Positions 42,273-48,784 of a stretch of DNA of 64,000 nucleotides are shown piece after piece. The stretch is from UBA4416 sp048498515. GTDB lineage: Bacteria > Bacteroidota > Bacteroidia > B-17B0 > Aurantibacillaceae. The DNA lies in assembly GCA_048498515.1 (NCBI GenBank), contig JBEHXV010000003.1, positions 1 through 64,000 of the forward strand. Direction: 5' to 3'. Under the pieces are notes generated by a model. The model had not been told where the DNA came from. It did not search any database and saw only the letters and a list, made by a program, of their open reading frames with translations. Each line of letters begins with the position of its first letter. Positions within the stretch are counted from its first letter, which is position 1. A program made the position numbers and the translations under genes.

Positions 42273-43390
42273 AGGCTCGCTGTTATACTATCCCAAAGCA
42301 GGTGCGCCGACTTATCCCAGGAAAAGAAAGCCTTGCGGTGTTTCCCATTTTGAATTAACTGATCACGAAGTACGGGGTCCTTATACAATTCAACCATTGC
42401 TTTTGCAATATCATTGACATCAAAAGGATCAACCAGCATTCCGGCGGTGCCGGCAATTTCGGGCATGCTGGTAGTGTTGCTGCAAATAACGGGAGCATCG
42501 CATTGCATTGCCTCAACTATGGGAATTCCAAAACCTTCAAAATAGGGGACAAAAGCCAATGCGAAAGCGCTTGCCATGATCTTTTCGAGCTCTTCCTGTG
42601 GCTGCCTTCCTGTAAAAATAATATCCGCTTTGTATTTCGATTTATCAATAACACGTTTTACATCACCTTCGCTCGAATATACCGCACCCACCAATACAAG
42701 CTTGTAATCGGAACCTGTTTGGTCTTTAAACAGGTCGAAAGCGGCAATTAAACGGTTCAGGTTCTTCCGCGGGCTTTGTGAACCTACAAATAAAAAATAA
42801 GGCTTGCCCTGCGAGAATTTTTCTCTTACAGCCGTTTGCTCTGTTTCCAACAAAGGGTAAAACCCTTCATTGATGCCATTGTATACAACATCTATTTTAT
42901 TTTCAGCTATTCCATAATTCCTGGCAATATCCGCTTTGCTGTATTCTGATACCGTAGCAATACGGGTTGCCAGTTTCGCGTATTTTGGAAAAAAATGATT
43001 GTAGTATTTGCTGGTTAAAGGCTTTAAATCCTTAGGGTTATGTAAAAAATTAATATCGTGAATAACAGGTAATTGCTTGCAACTTGCTCCTGGCGACAAA
43101 AACCCGTCAGGCGACAGGAAAAGGTCGGGTTTCAGGCGGTTCAGCAAATTTTTTACCGATAAATGGAACCATGCGTAGTACAGGAACGGGTGCCTTGCCT
43201 GCGGCCCTAAAACAATAGGCGTGATGTTATCCGAAAAAATAAATTCATCATCGTAATCACGGTCAAATAAAAAAACAAAATGTACATCAGGATTGTTTTG
43301 GGTAATGCGTTTTAATGTTTGGTAACTAAACCACCCAATGCCATCTAATTTGTTCTTTAGCAATAAACGGGTATTGACAACTATCTGCAA
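42269..43390 (-). CDS. GT4-family glycosyltransferase
   Basis: 373 residues, two Rossmann domains (GT-B fold). MQIVVNTRLLLKNKLDGIGW opens the acceptor domain; FVGSQSPRKNLNRLIAAF and FEGFGIPIVEAMQCDAPVICS with MPEIAGTAG are the nucleotide-sugar-binding and EX7E regions of the retaining GT4 family. It transfers a sugar from an NDP-sugar to an unknown acceptor. The start is TTG at 43390: an in-frame stop lies two codons upstream and no ATG is available. Overlaps the DUF2779 gene by 4 bases, an odd partnership. Confidence 0.92.
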   Translation of the reverse strand: MQIVVNTRLLLKNKLDGIGWFSYQTLKRITQNNPDVHFVFLFDRDYDDEFIFSDNITPIVLGPQARHPFLYYAWFHLSVKNLLNRLKPDLFLSPDGFLSPGASCKQLPVIHDINFLHNPKDLKPLTSKYYNHFFPKYAKLATRIATVSEYSKADIARNYGIAENKIDVVYNGINEGFYPLLETEQTAVREKFSQGKPYFLFVGSQSPRKNLNRLIAAFDLFKDQTGSDYKLVLVGAVYSSEGDVKRVIDKSKYKADIIFTGRQPQEELEKIMASAFALAFVPYFEGFGIPIVEAMQCDAPVICSNTTSMPEIAGTAGMLVDPFDVNDIAKAMVELYKDPVLRDQLIQNGKHRKAFFSWDKSAHLLWDSITASL

Positions 43391-43516
43391 GTATTAAATT
43401 TTACCGCAAAGTACTATAAATGATGCAAAATGAGAAATAGATTGGTCGATTTTATGCACAAATAAAGCTTTATAAATTGAAAAAAGATTTATTATATTTA
43501 TTTCAAAAATACATTT

Positions 43517-43981
43517 ATGCCATCAAAAGCAACAACCGTGAAGGATTACCTGGCACAGCTTCCGGAGGAGAGAATAGAAAGCTTTACAAAGCTAAAGGAA
43601 ACCATTGCAAAGAGCATCCCAAAAGGATATGAAGAAACGATATCTTATGGGATGATAGGTTATGTGGTACCACACAAATTATTTCCCGCCGGGTATCATT
43701 GCGATCCAAAGCTGCCTTTACCATTTGTGACCGTTGCATCCCAAAAAAATTTCATTGCCTTACACCATATGGGGCTTTATGCCAGCCCAAAACTTTTGGA
43801 GTGGTTTGTGAACGAATATCCCAAACATTGTAAAACAAAGCTCGACATGGGAAAAGGCTGTGTTCGTTTCAAAAAAATGGATGACATTCCGTACAAACTC
43901 ATTGCTGAATTGATGAAAAAAATATCTGCTAAAGAGTGGATTGCTTTGTACCAGGAAAATTTTACACGATCAAAAAAATAA
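43517..43981 (+). CDS. DUF1801 (YdhG-like) protein
   Basis: 154 residues. The family pattern is clear: TVKDYLAQLPEERIESFTKL, then PKGYEETISYGMIGYVVP and FITLHHMG-like FIALHHMGLYASP, ending with MGKGCVRFKKMDDIPYKLI. DUF1801 proteins are small cytosolic proteins, some linked to iron chaperoning (YdhG/Fra-like fold). It sits 3 bases before the bestrophin gene and shares its transcript, and is divergent from the glycosyltransferase. Confidence 0.9.
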   Translation: MPSKATTVKDYLAQLPEERIESFTKLKETIAKSIPKGYEETISYGMIGYVVPHKLFPAGYHCDPKLPLPFVTVASQKNFIALHHMGLYASPKLLEWFVNEYPKHCKTKLDMGKGCVRFKKMDDIPYKLIAELMKKISAKEWIALYQENFTRSKK

Positions 43982-43984
43982 ATT

Positions 43985-44983
43985 ATGCATTCAGGAAGAC
44001 GATTTACTTTACAGCAGGTTATTTACTGGACAAGAAGGGACATTTACAGTTTCGCCATTATCTCTACCGTACCAACCGCTTTATATTATTTTTTCGATAT
44101 CAAATGGCTCGTTATTCCCTGGGTGGCTATTGCATTGGTTGGTACTGCCGCCGCTTTTGTGGTTGGTTTTAAAAACACACAAACCTACAACCGTTTGTGG
44201 GAAGCGCGGCAAATATGGGGCAGCATTATCAACTCAAGCAGGGCATGGGGCATTATGGTAAAGGACATGGTGAGCTCTGATAAAAATGATATCCAGGTTT
44301 TATTCTACAGGCACATTGCCTGGCTTACCGCTCTCAGGTACCAGATGCGCGAACCAAGAGTATGGGAAAATATGGGATTAAAAAGTAACGTTGAGTTTTC
44401 TAAATTTTATACAGTTCCCGAAAAAGAAACACCATTGGAGGATGAATTGAGAAAATTTCTAACAAATGAAGAACTGAGCTATATCCTTTCCAAAAAGAAC
44501 AGGGCTACACAGATCATCAGCCTGCAATCGGCGCATTTAAAAGAATTGAAGACTTCCGGAAAAATATCGGAACTTGATTTCATTGAGCTCGAAAGAATGC
44601 TGACCACCCTGTACGACCATCAGGGTAAATCCGAACGGATCAAGAATTTTCCTTACCCACGCCAGTTTGCAACCATCAATCAAATGTTTATCCGTTTGTT
44701 TGTTGGCATTTTACCTTTCGGAATCCTGCAGGAGTTTGGCAAATTAACCAACGACCTTGGAAGAGAATTCATATGGGTAACCGTACCCTGCTCGCTCATT
44801 GTAGGTTGGGTATTTCATGTGATGGAACGCATTGGCGAATCAACCGAAAACCCTTTTGAAGGTGGACCGAACGATGTACCGATCTCTAACATTAGCCGTA
44901 CCATTGAAATTGACCTGCGTGATATGCTGAATGAAACCGACCTTCCCAAGCCAATTACAGCCGTCAATAATATTTTAATGTAA
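43985..44983 (+). CDS. Bestrophin-family ion channel
   Basis: 332 residues. Four membrane helices at about 22-45, 48-65 and 230-290. WLVIPWVAIALVGTAAAFVVGFKNTQTYNRLWEARQIWG is the bestrophin neck region with FKN-x-YNR-x-WEAR; the C-terminal FGGP-like NPFEGGPNDVPI is also conserved. Bacterial bestrophins are pentameric channels, often for cations or anions such as bicarbonate. Its partner here is the DUF1801 gene. No regulator is recognised. Confidence 0.92.
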   Translation: MHSGRRFTLQQVIYWTRRDIYSFAIISTVPTALYYFFDIKWLVIPWVAIALVGTAAAFVVGFKNTQTYNRLWEARQIWGSIINSSRAWGIMVKDMVSSDKNDIQVLFYRHIAWLTALRYQMREPRVWENMGLKSNVEFSKFYTVPEKETPLEDELRKFLTNEELSYILSKKNRATQIISLQSAHLKELKTSGKISELDFIELERMLTTLYDHQGKSERIKNFPYPRQFATINQMFIRLFVGILPFGILQEFGKLTNDLGREFIWVTVPCSLIVGWVFHVMERIGESTENPFEGGPNDVPISNISRTIEIDLRDMLNETDLPKPITAVNNILM

Positions 44984-45008
44984 GCTATTATATCAGAGAA
45001 TACCATTT

Positions 45009-45082
45009 GTCAGTTCGAGTGTTTTTTGTCTGCCTTTTACAAAAAACGTATCGAGAACTGATCTTCGTTCACTTCTCGATAC
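45009..45082. repeat. Intergenic repeat, family of tcgagaac palindromes
   Basis: gtatcgagaa (45048-45057) pairs exactly with ttctcgatac (45073-45082). The word gtcagttcgagtg at 45009 matches, reversed and with one change, cgctcgaactgac at 62401-62413. This is a dispersed repeat in the gap between convergent bestrophin and Nramp genes. Confidence 0.65.
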
Positions 45083-45128
45083 TCATCCCGATAAAGATCG
45101 AGATGAACCCGAAGTGATAGCTGTTACA

Positions 45129-46994
45129 TTAAACAAGCACCAATGGTATAGTGATCTTATGCCGTACACTTTCAACGGTTGTGCCAAACAGGAGGTCCTT
45201 TATGGTTGTATGCCCGTGAGTACCCATGACTAACAAGTCGCAGTTGTCAATCAATTTCGGGATCACAAATTTGGGATTACCAAAACCCAGTTGTATATCG
45301 CACTTATAGCCTTTTTCCAATAGCTGAGCCTTGTATGATAGCAAATTCTGGTTATCGATAATACGTTCGTGGTCATTTGTTTCCTCACCATAAATAACCG
45401 CGTTGGTGCTTTCCAAAACATGGATCAGCCTGTAGCCTGCTTGTTTGCCGCCAAGCTGCAGGGCTTTGTTAATGGCTTTATTATCACTTGTGCTAAAATC
45501 AACGGTAATAGCAATGGTTGAATAATCCTTCTGCGGCTCAAAATTAATTTTCTGGATTTCACCGTGAAAATCAAAGGCCTTTTCCTTTTTAGGTTTGGCA
45601 AACAAAGGTTCAAAAACAATATATAATAACATGCCCAAACAAAACAGCATGAAGGGAATGACGGTACAAGCAATTAAAACAGCATAGTCCGAATTAGCCA
45701 GCCAGTCTTTTACTTTTTGAAACAGCATTTGGCAATTCAAAAAAACGATGACCGAAACAGAGATCCACGACGCGATTTTTTGCCATAAAGGAATGGTGAA
45801 TTCTCCCATCTTTTTTTTGTTGCTCACAAAATGAATTAATGGAATAATAGCGAACCCCAATTGCAAGCTTAAGATTACCTGGCTCAATACCAGCAGATCC
45901 CCGGTCTTTTCCTCGCCCAAAAAATAAATGGTTAAAAAGGCCGGTACTATGGCAATTAAACGCGTAAGCAATCGCCTGATCCAGGGCTGCAAACGAAGGT
46001 TCAGGTAACCTTCCATAATCACTTGCCCGGCCAGTGTTCCTGTTACCGTAGAACTTTGACCCGCCGCAATAAGGGCAATGGCAAATAACAAAGGGGCCAA
46101 TGTGCTCCCCAGCATGGGCGCCATCATTTTATGCGCGTCCTGTATCTCGCTTACTTCTACACCAGTATTAAAAAATGTAGTAGCCGCTATAATTAAAATA
46201 GCCGCGTTTACAAATAAAGCAAGGTTTAAGGCAACCGCGCTGTCGATAATATTAAAACGTATGGCTTTTTTAATTTCTTTGGGCGACCGCTCAAATTGCC
46301 TGGTTTGTACCAATGATGAGTGCAGGTAAAGGTTATGCGGCATAACCGTGGCGCCAATAATGCCAATGGCAATGTATAAGGCATTCTCATTTGTAAAGCC
46401 AGGGATCAGGCCTTTCGAGATCTCAAGCACATCGGGCTTTGCAATTAACAACTGAATAAAAAAAGATACGCCGATAATACCAACCAAAGAAATAATAAAT
46501 GCTTCGAGTTTCCGGATCCCCGCGTTTAATAAAAAAAGCAGGACAAAGCTGTCCAAAACAGTAATACAAACACCCATTAAAATAGATATAGAAGGAAACA
46601 GCAAATGGATCCCTATAGCCATTCCTACCACTTCTGCCAGGTCGCAGGCCGCGATAGCGATCTCTGCCAGGGCGTATAAAAAGTAATTAACGAATTTAGA
46701 ATAATGGTCTTTTGAGGCCTGCGCTAAATCTTTACCGCTCACAATACCTAAGCGTACGCAATGGCTTTGCAACAACAAGGCAATTAAATTGCTCATCACC
46801 AATACCCAAATGAGGCTGTAGCCATATTTACTTCCACCCTCAATATCCGTCGCCCAGTTCCCCGGGTCCATATAACCAACACTTATCATGTAAGCGGGGC
46901 CAATAAAGGCAAGCAGTTTTCTTACCCCACCCCTGCTCGATGTGTTGACGGAAGAATGAACTTCTTCCAGCGATTTATTTGAATTATTTGTCAT
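45129..46994 (-). CDS. mntH: Nramp-family Mn/Fe transporter fused to a universal-stress-protein domain
   Basis: 621 residues. Eleven or so membrane helices at about 30-480. The metal-binding motif in TM1 is DPGNWATDIEGGSKYG and TM6 has ATVMPHNLYLHS, both canonical Nramp sites for Mn2+/Fe2+ import driven by protons. From about residue 490 a Usp domain follows (DYSTIAITVDFS to KITIPLVLV) with GTHGHTTIKDLLFG-TT, the G-x2-G-x9-G(S/T) ATP motif. The fused domain may sense ATP or energy state; this is inference. Its start overlaps the DtxR-like gene by 11 bases, a regulator-transporter operon. Confidence 0.93.
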   Translation of the reverse strand: MTNNSNKSLEEVHSSVNTSSRGGVRKLLAFIGPAYMISVGYMDPGNWATDIEGGSKYGYSLIWVLVMSNLIALLLQSHCVRLGIVSGKDLAQASKDHYSKFVNYFLYALAEIAIAACDLAEVVGMAIGIHLLFPSISILMGVCITVLDSFVLLFLLNAGIRKLEAFIISLVGIIGVSFFIQLLIAKPDVLEISKGLIPGFTNENALYIAIGIIGATVMPHNLYLHSSLVQTRQFERSPKEIKKAIRFNIIDSAVALNLALFVNAAILIIAATTFFNTGVEVSEIQDAHKMMAPMLGSTLAPLLFAIALIAAGQSSTVTGTLAGQVIMEGYLNLRLQPWIRRLLTRLIAIVPAFLTIYFLGEEKTGDLLVLSQVILSLQLGFAIIPLIHFVSNKKKMGEFTIPLWQKIASWISVSVIVFLNCQMLFQKVKDWLANSDYAVLIACTVIPFMLFCLGMLLYIVFEPLFAKPKKEKAFDFHGEIQKINFEPQKDYSTIAITVDFSTSDNKAINKALQLGGKQAGYRLIHVLESTNAVIYGEETNDHERIIDNQNLLSYKAQLLEKGYKCDIQLGFGNPKFVIPKLIDNCDLLVMGTHGHTTIKDLLFGTTVESVRHKITIPLVLV

Positions 46995-47655
46995 TGACAG
47001 AGTACACCAGTATAGACGATGCCACCTGTTCGCTCAGGAACTCATGGCGTTTTTTGTTGATCTTTATTTTTAACGAGGAATCATATTCATTAATGGCTTC
47101 CACTTCTATAATATTACCCAGGCTAAGATTAAGCGTAGTGAGGTATTGCAGGAACTTTGTTTCGTGATTGGTAACACCGCAAAACACATAATTTTTCTTT
47201 TTTGTAATGGTACTTAAAGGAAACGAATTGACTTGCCTCATCTTTCCTTCCTTATCCGGTATGGCATCGCCATGCGGGTCGAATTTCGGGTTACCTAAAA
47301 AATCATCCAGCTTCTCAATCAACTCGGGACTATTGATATGCTCCAACTGTTCGGCAATTTCATGCACCTGGTCCCATTTAAAATTGAGTTTCTTTACTAA
47401 GAAAACCTCCCATAAACGGTGCTTGCGAATAATATCCAAAGCAATTTTTTTGCCTTTGGCTGTAAGCTGCACACCATAGTATTTTTTATACGTTACGATC
47501 TTTTTATCCGAAAGGCGTTTTATCATGTCGGTAACCGTAGCCGGCTGCATCAACAGGCGCGAGGCTATTTCATTGGTCGACACCGCTTCGCGGGTAAGTT
47601 CCTCCAGCTTAAAAATGGCCTTTATGTAATTTTCCTCGGTAAAAGAAGTTTCCAT
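46984..47655 (-). CDS. mntR: DtxR/MntR-family metal-dependent transcriptional regulator
   Basis: 223 residues from ATG 47655 (a GTG lies one codon upstream). N-terminal winged helix (SFTEENYIKAIFKLEE, TNEIASRLLMQPATVTDMIKRLSDK), dimerisation domain with metal ligands (KHRLWEVFLVKKL, EQLEHINSPELIEKLDDFL, DPHGDAIPD), and a C-terminal SH3-like FeoA domain. Binds Mn2+ or Fe2+ and represses metal uptake. It overlaps the Nramp gene and lies just downstream of a palindrome (47692-47709) that is its likely operator, so it probably regulates itself and the transporter. Confidence 0.94.
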   Translation of the reverse strand: METSFTEENYIKAIFKLEELTREAVSTNEIASRLLMQPATVTDMIKRLSDKKIVTYKKYYGVQLTAKGKKIALDIIRKHRLWEVFLVKKLNFKWDQVHEIAEQLEHINSPELIEKLDDFLGNPKFDPHGDAIPDKEGKMRQVNSFPLSTITKKKNYVFCGVTNHETKFLQYLTTLNLSLGNIIEVEAINEYDSSLKIKINKKRHEFLSEQVASSILVYSVNDK

Positions 47656-47659
47656 CACG

Positions 47660-47690
47660 CAAAATTAATCATTTTATTGATCTAAACAAA
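47660..47690 (-). promoter_or_regulatory. Bacteroidota-type promoter of the mntR-mntH operon
   Basis: On the minus strand TTTG (47690-47687), 19 bases, then TAATTTTG (47667-47660) match the -33 and -7 consensus of the phylum's main sigma factor. The ATG at 47655 starts 5 bases after the -7 box, so the transcript would be leaderless or nearly so. Adjacent to the operator palindrome. Confidence 0.78.
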
Positions 47691-47691
47691 T

Positions 47692-47709
47692 TTTTAGATT
47701 AATCTAAAA
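47692..47709. promoter_or_regulatory. Operator palindrome for the DtxR/MntR-like regulator
   Basis: TTTTAGATTAATCTAAAA is a perfect 18-bp dyad, two bases upstream of the -33 element. Its outline resembles DtxR-family sites (TTAGG..CCTAA). A second inverted pair, atctaaa/tttagat, overlaps it. Regulation by the gene product 40 bases downstream is inferred. Confidence 0.72.
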
Positions 47710-47736
47710 TTTAATGATATTAGAAATCAGGATTAT

Positions 47737-47850
47737 CAATCCTAAAGGGGTTGAATATGGTTTTTAGGGGGTTATTTTAGATTCGACCCTGTCAGGGTCG
47801 TGATGCAATAACATATTTTATGCTATTCATATTCAATCCCTTCGGGATTG
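47737..47850. repeat. Palindromic intergenic repeat of the caatcc...ggattg type
   Basis: caatcctaaaggggttgaat (47737 onward) and attcaatcccttcgggattg (ends 47850) are inverted copies with a few differences. Between them cgaccctgtcagggtcg (47784-47800) forms a separate hairpin. Such palindromes are typical of Bacteroidota intergenic regions. It lies between convergent-like ends of lptB and the regulator's promoter. Confidence 0.65.
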
Positions 47851-47860
47851 TGTGCTAACA

Positions 47861-48586
47861 CTATTTCCTGAGCTCGAAATTAGCTCCCAGATAAACCTTC
47901 CTTACCATTTCATCATTGGCAAGGTCTTCGGCTGAACCCGATTTTATCACTTCGCCTGCATACAATAAATACGTACGGTCGGTAATGTTTAAGGTTTCGT
48001 GAACGTTGTGATCGGTAATCAGGATCCCGATATTTTTATCTTTCAGTTTGCGCACTACGCTTTGAATATCTTCTACCGCAATTGGGTCAACCCCGGCAAA
48101 AGGTTCATCCAGCAAAATAAATTTAGGGTCGGTGGCCAGGGCACGGGCAATTTCGGTACGGCGGCGCTCGCCACCCGAAAGTTGATCGCCAAGATTTTTA
48201 CGCACATGATGCAGGGCAAACTCATCCAGTAAACTTTCGATCTTGTGCTCCTGCTCCGCTTTGGTTTTTTTTGTCATTTGCAAAACCGCCCGCAAATTAT
48301 CTTCAATGCTCAGTTTCCTGAATACCGACGCTTCCTGTGGTAAATAACCTACTCCCAATTGAGCCCGTTTGTACATAGGCTCGGAGGTAATGTCCTTATC
48401 ATCGAGAAAAATTTTTCCGGAATTTGGTTTTACCATCCCAACGATCATGTAAAAAGAAGTGGTTTTGCCGGCGCCATTGGGCCCCAGCAGCCCAACTATC
48501 TCACCCTGCTCTACCTGAACACTCACATTATTGGCAACCGTGCGGCTTTTATATCTTTTGACTAAATTTTCCGATCGAAGTATCAT
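47861..48586 (-). CDS. lptB: LPS export ABC transporter ATP-binding protein
   Basis: 241 residues. ATPase that powers LptFG extraction of lipopolysaccharide. Walker A GPNGAGKTTSFYMI, Q-loop YLPQEASVFRKL, signature QLSGGERRRTEIARAL, Walker B FILLDEPFAGVDPIAV and switch His in LITDHNVHETLN. LptB-specific wording such as HNVHETL and YLLYAGEVIKSG is present. Other lpt genes are not adjacent. A TATATTTG box is upstream, see the separate entry. Confidence 0.97.
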   Translation of the reverse strand: MILRSENLVKRYKSRTVANNVSVQVEQGEIVGLLGPNGAGKTTSFYMIVGMVKPNSGKIFLDDKDITSEPMYKRAQLGVGYLPQEASVFRKLSIEDNLRAVLQMTKKTKAEQEHKIESLLDEFALHHVRKNLGDQLSGGERRRTEIARALATDPKFILLDEPFAGVDPIAVEDIQSVVRKLKDKNIGILITDHNVHETLNITDRTYLLYAGEVIKSGSAEDLANDEMVRKVYLGANFELRK

Positions 48587-48606
48587 GTTATAAAACTAAC
48601 AGCTAC

Positions 48607-48635
48607 CAAATATAGCTAAACATATTCTAAACAAA
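48607..48635 (-). promoter_or_regulatory. Candidate lptB promoter
   Basis: TATATTTG (48614-48607) matches the -7 consensus and TTTG (48635-48632) stands 17 bases further upstream, slightly closer than the usual 19 or 20. The 5' leader would be short, about 17 bases. Confidence 0.5.
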
Positions 48636-48688
48636 ACTACAAAAATTGTGAATAAGCCGAAAGCACTTCATCAATCAGAGATGAATCG

Positions 48689-48731
48689 TCACCCTGAACT
48701 TGATTCAGGATCTCCTGAGATGCTGAATCAT
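48689..48731. repeat. Intergenic repeat, fuller copy of the 1.7-kb element
   Basis: tcaccctgaac (48689-48699) runs into a cctgaa/ttcagg hairpin, then gagatgctgaatcat (48717-48731). The flanks are shared, in a different arrangement, with 1724-1749. Located between lptB and the DUF5686 gene. Confidence 0.6.
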
Positions 48732-48784
48732 CACGACACGGTGGCAGCATGACTCCAAAATAAAATTACTCTGATATAACAAAT

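Noticed and set aside
43936..44261. Frames overlapping the DUF1801-bestrophin junction
   Set aside because: Both real genes show family motifs throughout; the extra frames are out-of-register translations of the bestrophin neck region.
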